Below are positions 7,401 through 16,211 of a DNA stretch of 21,585 nt, piece after piece. The stretch is from Candidatus Krumholzibacteriia bacterium (GTDB lineage: Bacteria > Krumholzibacteriota > Krumholzibacteriia > LZORAL124-64-63): NCBI GenBank assembly GCA_014859985.1, contig JACZKN010000303.1:1-21585 (forward strand), given 5' to 3'. Position 1 is the stretch's first letter, and the number at the start of each line of letters is the position of its first letter. The notes beneath the pieces are model-generated. The model searched no databases. It saw nothing but the letters and a program-made list of their open reading frames with translations, and was not told the origin of the DNA. The translations under genes and the position numbers were made by a program.

Positions 7401-8565
7401 AGGACACGGTCCGCGGGGCCGCGTCGGTGTTGCTGACGTAGAGGCCGATGCCGTGCTGCGCGCCGGTCAGGGGCTCGTCGCGCACCCGGGTCACGTGCAG
7501 GTCGGCGAACGTGCCGTCGGCGTTGCTCAGGCCCAGACCGCAGAAGCGGTAGTTCGCGGCGCCGTTGCCTTGGCCGTCGATGGTCAGGCCCGACAACGCC
7601 GTGCCCGTGGCACCGTCCACGAAGATGATCGGGTAGTTGTCCGCGCCCGTCGTGAAGAACAGGGGCATGTCCGCCGGCGCGTCCACGAAGGTGACGCCGA
7701 CCCCCGCCCCGTCGATCGTCAGGTTGTCGATCGTGATGTGCAGCTGCTCTTCGTAGTTGCCGCCGGCCACCACGATGGCGTTGCCGGGGGCCGCCGCGTC
7801 GATGGCCGCCTGGATGGTGCCGTGCCAGGTGTCCAGGGTGACGTTGTGCACCGCAGTGCTCACCCGGTAGTTGGCCACGATGAAGCCATCGGCCCCGCTC
7901 ACGTAGTTGGCCAGGGTGTCGCCGAAGATCCAGTTGTAGCCATAGGCCAGGTCGGTGCCCAGCTCGTCGGGGGCGCCGGTGCTCACGGCATTGAGCGGAT
8001 TCTGGATGTAGGCCGGCGGCGGCGGCGCGATCACCAGGTCGCCGACGTCCTCGAAGGTCAGGGTGGTGGCGCCCGCCAGGACGTGGACCCAGCTGGTCCC
8101 CCCAGAGGCGCCGGGGGTCTCGTAGACCTTGCAGACCCTGGTCTTCAGTTCGTCCCAGCTGGCGATGGCCCAGCGGTCGGCGGCCCACTCCGGATCCGAG
8201 GGCTCGTTGCCGAGCACGGCGTAGTTCCCGGCGCCGTCGGTGACCCAGATGTTGAAGTACGGCCCGTACAGCGAGCCCGAGTTGAGCACGTCGTCGAGCC
8301 GGTCGATGTGCAGGGTCGCGATCTGCGAGACCTTGGCCCCGTTGATCAGGTTCGTGCCCAGGCCGGCCTTCTGGCCGCCCTCGGTGATGATGTACTCGAG
8401 GGCATCGGTGTCGTAGTCGCTGTTGTTCTGGATGACCGGCAGGTTGTTGGGCGCCGCCGTCGCGGCGCGGATGACGTAAGCCTGCCAACCCGGGTCGACG
8501 ACCTGGGCCTGGGCCACGCCGGCGAACAAGGCCAGCAGCAGCAGACCGGGAATGAACTTCTTCAT
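4264..8565 (-). CDS. Giant secreted multidomain protein: beta-helix, beta-sandwich, cohesin-like, FN3, dockerin-like, sorting tail
   Basis: This 1433-residue exported protein has a Sec signal (1-20, cut after AQA). Residues 22-235 are a conserved-looking domain I cannot name. Residues ~240-660 look like a right-handed beta-helix, starting IQAAIDAAAPGNAIVVAGG and running through short turns such as GIEVSGG and GNDWDDPSGPY. Residues ~700-860 form a jelly-roll-like domain. Residues 871-1008 are cohesin-like, 1011-1135 an FN3 domain (VEVAWSHDG, YYYEVFAVDAAGN) and 1137-1210 dockerin-like with two D-rich loops. Residues ~1223-1333 are a second cohesin-like domain, and 1340-1433 the sorting tail with NYPNPFNP, WNGQDDAG and KMTLMK. 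The start at 8565 is chosen because GGAGGA lies 5 nt upstream. The role is probably surface binding or scaffolding; no catalytic site is evident, though beta-helices can be lyases. Confidence 0.82.
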   Translation of the reverse strand: MKKFIPGLLLLALFAGVAQAQVVDPGWQAYVIRAATAAPNNLPVIQNNSDYDTDALEYIITEGGQKAGLGTNLINGAKVSQIATLHIDRLDDVLNSGSLYGPYFNIWVTDGAGNYAVLGNEPSDPEWAADRWAIASWDELKTRVCKVYETPGASGGTSWVHVLAGATTLTFEDVGDLVIAPPPPAYIQNPLNAVSTGAPDELGTDLAYGYNWIFGDTLANYVSGADGFIVANYRVSTAVHNVTLDTWHGTIQAAIDAAAPGNAIVVAGGNYEEQLHITIDNLTIDGAGVGVTFVDAPADMPLFFTTGADNYPIIFVDGATGTALSGLTIDGQGNGAANYRFCGLGLSNADGTFADLHVTRVRDEPLTGAQHGIGLYVSNTDAAPRTVSFTDVAVDDVQKNATAFTGAGLTVNALRLACTGNGPLGVGLPAQNGIEVSGGASAQLTDCTIADYEYTDGSWTATGILVFGPGAVDISGGTVTATETSLYLIDASGTVDGITVTDPRADPMYAYATGAKAGGRTIVPAQGFDAAPMGTAAKASIAVSLSNSTFTGNDVVDSWGPTAYAVGAVDFTVTDCTIEHFDWGLVFYENGGTVTGYATGNLLQDNLSAGAYSNTAVPFDARGNDWDDPSGPYNAASNPLGLGDAAEGSLLFTPWVGRTTAVVADLEATPTGAYFWDGTPALGVDDDAAPGFAPGAVEANLDWVKYGFDPETVFGRPVNVGELHSISYYTKKGTLHTVDAGDWFFQLYTDPYDGSPGATWYGNRINAEPYFSETLTETAGEWTRWQTDAGQPNRLRFFDSSSGYLGSYTDGFLADLTADPALAAQPIMIVDLGTATSWGVGFDGRLDGLTVELVSGEIATLDFVSGNAAVTVTPAASGPLACGETVTMTFGLELSGDMPDVFLYNAVVRASPELGFDLGTLVDLLPFGTVNKQFYSHDNGDGTFVVTGSTVGSPTYPIVGPATVNLFSVAFTTVLEGAGTITFDSLVLRDPANAPIAVVATGATVSVDCTAPAAVTGITAAPGHNKVEVAWSHDGTDVDHYEVFAGLWHDGSGLSAYPEYDDLAGDVIPARPADHAAAVASAEWAPVGTVPTLGLVQTWTDHLDRGVYYYEVFAVDAAGNASAPAAANDRATNYWLGDVTSTAGGAPDGIVDPFDINVLGTYFFSTVTTGDPGALVDVGPTDDWSRLGIPLTDNNINFEDLIVFSMNFGVVSAAKGSEPVSDRAVLAWVDYGDGRYGLRVVDAPSLKGVHVTAAGAEVVSVEAGALLDSQGEPTFLRNNGAAFDAVVAVMGVDNAFAGTGDLLVIRTAGPVAATDLVIDARATDNSRLEISLEKASDSLTPRVFALHPNYPNPFNPLTKIAFSLPEAQSVKLAIYTVDGRRVATLVDEVRGPGLHEVLWNGQDDAGRRSASGVYFCRIDAGPYSQVRKMTLMK

Positions 8566-8648
8566 GGGTTCCTCCATCTGGTTTCGTCCCTGGGCGTCCT
8601 GCGCCCCGAAGACCTCATCGGTTTCAGATTCTCAGCGCTGACCGCCCG

Positions 8649-8680
8649 GGGCGGCCCGCGGCATGCGCCGCGGGCCGCCC
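8649..8680 (-). terminator. Strong GC hairpin after the 1430-aa protein gene
   Basis: A perfect 14-bp stem, GGGCGGCCCGCGGC (8649-8662) with 8667-8680, closes an ATGC loop. It starts 15 nt past the stop codon at 8696 and lies before the next co-directional gene. It lacks a U-tract. Confidence 0.6.
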
Positions 8681-8695
8681 GGACGGCATCCGTCC

Positions 8696-8869
8696 CTACT
8701 TCATCAGGGTCATCTTCCGGACCTGGCTGTACGGTCCGGCGTCGATCCGGCAGAAGTAGACGCCCGAGGCGGACCGGCGGCCGGCGTCGTCCTGGCCGTT
8801 CCAGAGCACCTCGTGCAGGCCCGGCCCCCGCACCTCGTCGACCAGGGTGGCGACCCGGCGGCCGTCCAC
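8696..8869 (-). repeat. 3' coding repeat, copy 2
   Basis: Partner of 4264-4437, with 169 of 174 bases identical by eye count. It encodes the same C-terminal 57 residues of the sorting domain. Confidence 0.9.
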
Positions 8870-11800
8870 CGCGTAGACCTGCAGCCGCACCGGCTGGGAC
8901 TCCGGCAGCGAGAAGCTGATCTTGGTCAAGGGGTTGAACGGGTTCGGGTAGTTGGGGTGAAGCGCGAAGACCCGCGGCGTCAGGGTGCCGCTGGCCTGCT
9001 CCAGGCTGACCTCGAGCTTGCTGTTGTCGGTGGCGCGCGCGTCGATCAGCAGGTCGGCCGCCGCGATGGGGCCGTCCGCCCGGACCACCAGGAGGTCGCC
9101 GGTCCCGCGCAGCGGGTTGTCGACGCCCATCACCGCGACCGAGGCGTCCAGCCCGGTGCCCAGGTTGCGCAGGAAGGTCGGTTCACCCTGCTGGTCCAGC
9201 AGCGCACCGGCTTCGACCGCGAGGATCCCGGCGCCGGCGGTCACGCGCAGGCCCTTCAGGGACGGGCCGTCCTCCAGGCGCAGGCCGTAGAGGCCGTCGC
9301 CGTAGTCGACCCAGGCCAGGACCGCGCGGTCGGAGTCGGGCGCCTTGGCCTTGGCGGCCGAGACGACGCCGAAGTTCATGGAGAACACCATGAGGTCCTC
9401 GAAGTCCAGGCGGCTGTCCGTCAGGGGGATGCCCAGGCGGCTCCAGTCGTCGGTGGGGCCCACGTCCAGGACGCCCTTGGGGTCGCCGTGGGGCACCGGG
9501 TCGCCGAAGGAGGCGGCCAGGTAGTTGACATCGAAGGTGTTGACCAGGCCGTTGGGCGTGTAGTCATCGGCCGTGTTGCTGTAGACGTCGCCCAGCCAGT
9601 AGTTGGTGGCGCGGTCGTTGGCCGTCGCGCGGGGGCTGGCGTTGCCGACCTCGTCGACCGCGAAGACCTCGTAGGTGTAGACGCCGCGGCTCAGGTGGTC
9701 GGGCCAGGCCTGGGTCAGGCTGGTGGTCGTCACCGGGGCCAGGGGCACCCACGCGGGCAGCAGGACCGCGCTCAGGTAATTGACCGGCCGGGCCGGGATC
9801 ACGTCCGTCCCCAGGTCGTCATACTCGGGGTAGGCCGAGCCGCCGCTGCCGTCGCCCCAGACCGCCACGAAGACCTCGTAGTGGTCCACGCCCACGCCGT
9901 CGTGGTCCCAGGTCACGTCGATCTTGTTGTGGCCGGGCGCCGCGGCGATGTTGGTGACCGCCGCCGGGGGCGTGCAATCCACGCTGACGGTCGCGCCGCT
10001 GGCCGCCGCCGCGATCTGGGCGTTGGCCGGGTCCCGCAGGGCGAAGCTCTCGATGACCACGTCCCCGGTGCCCTCGGCCGTGGTCTGGAAGTTGATGGTG
10101 AACAGGTCGAAGGTGCCCGGGCCGACCAAGGGGCTGCTGGGGTTGGCCACCGTCGAACCGGTGAAGGTCCAGGTCCCGTTCAGGTTGTCCTGGACGAAGA
10201 AGTACTTGTTGGTCGGACCGAACGGCTCCTCGTCCACGACCGCGTTGAAGAACAGCTGCGGCGGGACCCGCACGACCAGGTTGTAGAGGAAGAGGTCGGG
10301 CGTGGCCTCGTCGGCCGTGTACTGGAAGGTCAGGCTCAGGGGTGCGCCGCAGGCCAGGGGGCCGCTGACCGTGGGCACGACGCCCAGGACGGCCTGGCCG
10401 AGCCAGGGTTCGAAGGTGACGAAATCGCCCACGGGCGCGCCGGTGCCCGTCGGGTTCAGGGTCGCGTGGTAGGGGCCGCTGACCGAGCCCCAATCGTTGC
10501 CGATGGCGTCGACCCAGAGGGTGGTGTCGCCGCGGTGCTGCACGGCCAGGGGGCCGGAGAGCACCCCGCCGTCCAGGAACTGGTTGCCCCGCATGACGAT
10601 GGTCGTGCCGTCGATGCCCGGGTCGGGCGCCTCGGGCATGCTCAGGTCCACGCCGTGCACGGGGAACGCGGTCCCCGGCACGTCGTTGAAGCTGAACACG
10701 TTGTCGGTGATGGCGACGTCGCGCGAGACGGCCGTGCCGTACCGTCCGCCCCACAGCTGCAGGCCGTAGCCGTAGTAGCCGGGGAACGGATGGATCCGCT
10801 CGATGGTGTTGCCGGCGATGGTGCCGCCGATCACGCCCACCTGGAACGGGGTGTACTGCAGGTCGTGGCACCAGTTGTCCAGGATCTGCACGTTGCCCAG
10901 CTGGCCCGCGTTCACGGTGCAGAACCCGACACCGGGCACGCCGCCGATGGTGCCGTCCAGCTCGTTGCCCTGGAAGACGCCGTCCACCAGGGGCGAGGCC
11001 GCCCAGAACAGGCTCTCGCCCACGACGTTGAAGCGGTTCCAGGAGATGTCCAGCCGGTCGTAGGGGCCGCCCGCGGTGTAGATGGTGTGGTCGCCCTGGT
11101 CCATGAACAGGTTGAAGTCGATGGTCAGGTCCACGTGGCTGCCGCCGCCGAACTGGATCACGCCCTGGGTGGTGGCCACCGCGGGGTTGTCGAAGATGCA
11201 GTTGGTCAGGTGGAAGCCGTCCGCGTCGGCGTAGGTGTCGACGATGCGCCCGCCCGCGCCGGTGAACATGAAGCCGTCGACGGTGATGCCGTCGGCGGCG
11301 GGGACGATCGCGTGGGTCGTGCTGAGGATCGTCTCGGGCCCGCGCGCGCCCACCGTCTCGGTGGGGTGGGTGCCCACGGCGGGATGGACGCCCGCGTTGG
11401 CGCCCAGCAGGGTCAGGCCCTTATTGAGGTTCAGGGACTCGGCGTAGGTGCCCGGCCCGACGACGATGGTGTCGCCCTCGCCGGCCAGGCCGATGACCTC
11501 GCCGATGGAGGTGTTGGTGCCCCAGGTCATGGGCACCGAGCCCAGGGGCAGCCCGTACCAGGGGCTGAAGGCCACCGGCCCGGTGACGGTCTCGGCCGCC
11601 TTGTCGGCGGCGGCGGCCGGCACCTCGGCCAACGGGGCGCTCTTGGGCAGGTCGAAGCCCGCCGGCGCGGTCAGCGGCGCGCCGGGGCGGGTGCCGCCGG
11701 ACTTGGCGCCGACGATGGGCCCGCCCGCATCGCCCCAGTAGTTCAGGGGCGCGTCGATGGTCGCGGCAAAGAGGTTCGCGACCGCGCTGCCGGTGGTGTT

Positions 11801-12988
11801 GGTGAAGCTGCTGCCGGTGACCGAGAACCCGTGCACCGTGTTGGTGGCGTTGCCGGAAAGGTCGGCCGCCCAGATGCCGTCGATGGCCGTGCCGTCCACG
11901 ACCAGGCCGGTGATCGTCACGTCCAGGTCGCCGTCGTCCCAGCCGGTGTAGACGCTGCCGCCCCAGGGGTCGATGCCGGTGCCCCAGACGTCGACCGCGT
12001 CGCCGGTGCTGCCGGTGATGGTGCAGCCGTCCATGACCAGGTTCAGGTCCGACCCCGTGCCGGACAGCTGGGTGCCGAAGCTCCACTCGTTGCCCGTCAG
12101 GGTCAGGTCCTGGAAGGTCAGGTTCACCGGCACCGGGTGGTCGTGCACCCAGCGCCAGTCGCTGTAGTTGACGCCCGACTGGCTGCCGGTGACGGAGTCG
12201 CCGGTCATGGTCACGTCGCCGCACTCGAACAGCAGGATGCCCGTGCCGGCCCAGCCCTCGCCCGTGTAGCCGACGCCGGTGACCGCGTTGCCGGCGGTCG
12301 TGCCGGTGGCGCCGTAGGAGAGCTGGATGCCGTTGCCGGCGATGTCCCCGGTGGGCTCGGCGCTCACCTGGTTGCGCTCGACGGTGAACACCATCTGCGG
12401 GCCCATGACCAGGATGCCGCCCTTCTGGAAGATGGGCACGGCATTGTCGCTGACGGTCACCGCGTAGGGGCCGCCCGCGGCGCCGTGGGTGAAGGCCAGG
12501 CTCACCACCTGCTGGGCGCCCGGGGCGGTCGGGTGGGTCACGTTGTCCACCGTGCAGTGGGTGACCGCGCCGGTGGCGCCGTGGAAGTGGATGCCGTAGA
12601 AGTTGTCCGGGCCGGTGTCGCGGCCGTCGACGGTCAGGCCGGTGATGGTGACCGCCGCGCCGACCACGCCGATGACGGGGTCGATGGTGCGCGAGGTGCC
12701 GGTCCAGCTGGTGATGGCGTAGGTGGTGCGGTCCAGCGGGTCGGGGGCCTCGACGACGGTCAGGCCCGCGCCGGCGCCGGTCAGGGTCAGGTCCTTGTCG
12801 ATGAACAGCTGCTCGCGGTAGGTGCCCGCGGCGATGACGATCTCGTCGTCGGGCAGGGCGGCCGCGACGGCCGCGCCGATGGTCAGGTAGTCGCCGCCGC
12901 CGCCGGCGTCGACGGTGATGACGGCGGCCTGGGCCCAGCCGCAGCCGAGCACGACCGCGAGGATCGTCCCCAAAGCGATTGTCTTCAT
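8696..12988 (-). CDS. Giant secreted protein: two beta-helix blocks, cohesin-like, FN3, dockerin-like, sorting tail
   Basis: This 1430-residue exported protein is a paralogue of its neighbour in the C-terminal 556 residues only. The signal is at 1-21 (cut after AQA; the VLGC at 13-16 leaves lipoprotein processing possible). Block one (22-480) opens with ITVDAGGGGDYLTIGAAVAA and AAGTYREQLFIDKDLTLTGA, the usual start of a pectate-lyase-like right-handed beta-helix. Block two (~490-865) restarts with VVGPGTYAESLNLNKGLTLL and ends GNDWGSVSGPY. Residues 871-1004 are cohesin-like, 1007-1130 FN3, 1133-1208 dockerin-like, 1220-1331 a second cohesin-like domain, and 1338-1430 the NPFNP/FlgD-like sorting tail. 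A GGGGGGA sequence 3-4 nt before the ATG at 12988 fixes the start. The ligand is unknown. The upstream 521 bp is non-coding and may be a long leader. Confidence 0.82.
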   Translation of the reverse strand: MKTIALGTILAVVLGCGWAQAAVITVDAGGGGDYLTIGAAVAAALPDDEIVIAAGTYREQLFIDKDLTLTGAGAGLTVVEAPDPLDRTTYAITSWTGTSRTIDPVIGVVGAAVTITGLTVDGRDTGPDNFYGIHFHGATGAVTHCTVDNVTHPTAPGAQQVVSLAFTHGAAGGPYAVTVSDNAVPIFQKGGILVMGPQMVFTVERNQVSAEPTGDIAGNGIQLSYGATGTTAGNAVTGVGYTGEGWAGTGILLFECGDVTMTGDSVTGSQSGVNYSDWRWVHDHPVPVNLTFQDLTLTGNEWSFGTQLSGTGSDLNLVMDGCTITGSTGDAVDVWGTGIDPWGGSVYTGWDDGDLDVTITGLVVDGTAIDGIWAADLSGNATNTVHGFSVTGSSFTNTTGSAVANLFAATIDAPLNYWGDAGGPIVGAKSGGTRPGAPLTAPAGFDLPKSAPLAEVPAAAADKAAETVTGPVAFSPWYGLPLGSVPMTWGTNTSIGEVIGLAGEGDTIVVGPGTYAESLNLNKGLTLLGANAGVHPAVGTHPTETVGARGPETILSTTHAIVPAADGITVDGFMFTGAGGRIVDTYADADGFHLTNCIFDNPAVATTQGVIQFGGGSHVDLTIDFNLFMDQGDHTIYTAGGPYDRLDISWNRFNVVGESLFWAASPLVDGVFQGNELDGTIGGVPGVGFCTVNAGQLGNVQILDNWCHDLQYTPFQVGVIGGTIAGNTIERIHPFPGYYGYGLQLWGGRYGTAVSRDVAITDNVFSFNDVPGTAFPVHGVDLSMPEAPDPGIDGTTIVMRGNQFLDGGVLSGPLAVQHRGDTTLWVDAIGNDWGSVSGPYHATLNPTGTGAPVGDFVTFEPWLGQAVLGVVPTVSGPLACGAPLSLTFQYTADEATPDLFLYNLVVRVPPQLFFNAVVDEEPFGPTNKYFFVQDNLNGTWTFTGSTVANPSSPLVGPGTFDLFTINFQTTAEGTGDVVIESFALRDPANAQIAAAASGATVSVDCTPPAAVTNIAAAPGHNKIDVTWDHDGVGVDHYEVFVAVWGDGSGGSAYPEYDDLGTDVIPARPVNYLSAVLLPAWVPLAPVTTTSLTQAWPDHLSRGVYTYEVFAVDEVGNASPRATANDRATNYWLGDVYSNTADDYTPNGLVNTFDVNYLAASFGDPVPHGDPKGVLDVGPTDDWSRLGIPLTDSRLDFEDLMVFSMNFGVVSAAKAKAPDSDRAVLAWVDYGDGLYGLRLEDGPSLKGLRVTAGAGILAVEAGALLDQQGEPTFLRNLGTGLDASVAVMGVDNPLRGTGDLLVVRADGPIAAADLLIDARATDNSKLEVSLEQASGTLTPRVFALHPNYPNPFNPLTKISFSLPESQPVRLQVYAVDGRRVATLVDEVRGPGLHEVLWNGQDDAGRRSASGVYFCRIDAGPYSQVRKMTLMK

Positions 12989-13412
12989 GATTCCCCCCTG
13001 GTTCTGGCATGGAGCGCGCCCGCAACGGATTGCATGGACGCGCGTTCGGGATGAATTAGGGATGAAGGGCCGGATCCCGGCCCGGGCGGACATAAAGCGC
13101 GCGGCGGACCACGGGGACCGCACACGGCAACGCCGGCCTCCGGCAGGGGCGGCACGGGCGAGGATCACGTCGGACAACGTGACGGGCAGGCGAGGCAATG
13201 GACGGTTCCCCCGATGCGAATCCCTCCGGATCCGGCCACGGGCCGCACCCGGTCGATGGTGCTATCGCTGGTGAGAACTCCGTTTCCCCCGACGATACGC
13301 TTCTTCGCCGCGATCGCGGCACCATAGGCGGCGGGACTCATGGCGGCCCCGCCTGGTCGTGAAATCGAGCCGGCCTGCGGATGTGAAGGCGTGGTGCGGC
13401 GGCTCTGGAGGG

Positions 13413-13441
13413 AGGATCCCAGATCCGCGACGGCGTGTCAA
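13413..13441 (-). promoter_or_regulatory. Possible promoter for the 1430-aa protein gene
   Basis: On the minus strand a perfect -35 TTGACA (13441-13436) is followed after 17 nt by GATCCT (13418-13413), a poor -10 (3 of 6). It lies just downstream of the AT-rich inverted repeats. Confidence 0.3.
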
Positions 13442-13466
13442 GAGGGTGGGGTTTTCGTCAGGATTG

Positions 13467-13499
13467 TTGTCTCAGAAGAGACAATCATTATCGTGATTG
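13467..13499. promoter_or_regulatory. AT-rich pair of inverted repeats, possible operator
   Basis: TTGTCTC-AGAA-GAGACAA (13467-13484) is a perfect 7-bp inverted repeat. It overlaps CAATCA-TTATCG-TGATTG (13482-13499), a perfect 6-bp repeat. The bases AATCATTATC at 13483-13492 equal the right half of the 19-bp Fur box consensus, while the left half matches poorly (3 of 9). It stands 25 bp past the kinase stop, so the first repeat could instead be a weak terminator, but no U-tract follows. Confidence 0.4.
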
Positions 13500-13509
13500 G
13501 GACGGCCGC

Positions 13510-15294
<1,785 letters not shown>

Positions 15295-15452
15295 GATGCG
15301 TCTCCGGCAGGTGTGGGCCGGGCGCCCGGCTGTCGGGGGCGTCCGGGATGACCACCGGGGTATCGGCCGGGCCAACTCTCCCTGTAGCTTGGAATTGCGG
15401 CGGCTCCGGTCCCGTCCTTGCATCGGGCGGCGCCGGGACCCACCTTTGCGGC

Positions 15453-16004
15453 ATGAACGGCGATCTGCACAGCCACCCGCGCGCGCATCCGCACGCCATC
15501 TTCAGGGACTGGACGGCCGAGATGCTGGTCACCGAGCTTACCGACGACGACCGCAAGTGGGTCCAGGAGCGAACCGAACTGCTGTTCGGGGGCGATTTCG
15601 TGGTCTCCCGGGACGAGGTCCACGACCCCCACCGCCTGCCCGGCTACATCGCCACCGAAGGGCCCGAACGCATCGGCCTGGTGACCTACAACCTCACCGG
15701 CGAGGACTGCGAGATCGTTTCCATCGACTCCTTGTGCCAGTTCATGGGGGTCGGCACGCTGCTGCTGGAGAAGGTGGAGGAGGTGGCGCGGGCGGCGGGC
15801 TGCCGGCGTCTGTGGGCCATCACCACCAACGACAATCTGGACGCCCAGCGCTTCTTGCAGAAGCGGGGCTTCGTGCTGACCGCCGTGCGGCTGGGCAGCA
15901 TGAGCAAGATCCGCCTGCTCAAGCCCAACGTGCCCAAGGTGGGGTACTACGGGATCCCGGTGCGCGACGAGATCGAACTGACCAAGCCGCTTTTTTCGCG
16001 CTAA
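15453..16004 (+). CDS. GNAT family N-acetyltransferase
   Basis: This cytosolic acetyltransferase has 183 residues and moves an acetyl group from acetyl-CoA to an amine. The acetyl-CoA pyrophosphate loop is in FMGVGTLLLEKVEEVA, followed by LWAITTNDNLDAQRFLQKRG, the usual NxxAxxFYxxxGF-like end of the GNAT fold. The last ~30 residues (MSKIRLLKPNVPKVGYYGIP and after) are an extension seen in some single-domain GNATs. The ATG at 15453 is chosen because it starts just before conserved sequence; its ribosome binding site is weak (only AC-rich sequence upstream), and an ATG at 15522 is possible. A TAGCTT hexamer at 15385-15390 may be its -10. The substrate is unknown. Confidence 0.88.
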   Translation: MNGDLHSHPRAHPHAIFRDWTAEMLVTELTDDDRKWVQERTELLFGGDFVVSRDEVHDPHRLPGYIATEGPERIGLVTYNLTGEDCEIVSIDSLCQFMGVGTLLLEKVEEVARAAGCRRLWAITTNDNLDAQRFLQKRGFVLTAVRLGSMSKIRLLKPNVPKVGYYGIPVRDEIELTKPLFSR

Positions 16005-16059
16005 GCGCTCCCGCTCCTTGCGATGCCGTCGGGATACTGTCCGGTGTCCGGCGTTTTTC

Positions 16060-16073
16060 TTGACCCAGGTCAA
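16060..16073. promoter_or_regulatory. TTGAC-N4-GTCAA palindrome, Crp/Fnr-type operator candidate
   Basis: TTGACCCAGGTCAA is a perfect palindrome in the half-site form used by several Crp/Fnr family regulators (compare Fnr TTGAT-N4-ATCAA). Its centre is about 72 bp before the start expected from the -10 at 16127, a class I activator distance. Confidence 0.45.
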
Positions 16074-16126
16074 TGATCAACCGGAATGGCGGCGATCCGG
16101 TGCTGTCCTTCCGGCCCGGATCGCGC

Positions 16127-16132
16127 TAGAAT
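16127..16132 (+). promoter_or_regulatory. Candidate -10 box for the aminopeptidase gene
   Basis: TAGAAT matches TATAAT at five of six positions. No -35 like TTGACA exists at 16-18 nt upstream, which would fit an activator-dependent promoter. Confidence 0.4.
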
Positions 16133-16211
16133 GGCCCCGGAGCGAACGTTGCGAGCACCCGGGTCCGCCCCGCCCCGGCAGGATCCTGACCTCGAGCCGA
16201 TGGAGGCGATG

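Larger units (their letters stand above)
12989..13509 (-). other. Non-coding region between histidine kinase and 1430-aa protein genes
   Basis: No convincing gene is present in these 521 bp. On the minus strand it holds a possible promoter near 13413-13441, an AT-rich double inverted repeat at 13467-13499, a perfect 14-bp palindrome centred on CGATCG (13307-13320) and a hairpin GGGCCGG-ATC-CCGGCCC (13067-13083). A 58-codon open frame (13165-13341, minus, Cys-rich end) lacks a ribosome binding site. If the promoter is real, the next gene has a leader of about 420 nt. Confidence 0.6.

Noticed and set aside
4258..8919. Very long plus-strand open frame opposite the giant protein genes (and another at 8663-13054)
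   Set aside because: These are mirror frames caused by high GC codon use; their translations are Val/Gly/Arg/His-rich without domains, while the minus strand shows signal peptides, ordered domains and ribosome binding sites.
4264..12988. Pectate lyase or other polysaccharide lyase activity for the beta-helix proteins
   Set aside because: The beta-helix starts look right, but no catalytic Lys/Arg/Asp cluster of a lyase family could be recognised, so only the fold is claimed.
13067..13083. Hairpin GGGCCGG-ATC-CCGGCCC in the leader of the 1430-aa protein
   Set aside because: A single 7-bp stem in GC-rich DNA without conservation data does not support a riboswitch; no known riboswitch core was recognised in the region.
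13165..13341. 58-codon minus-strand frame ending in CLACPSRCPT
   Set aside because: No ribosome binding site before the ATG and no recognisable domain; random long frames are common at this GC.
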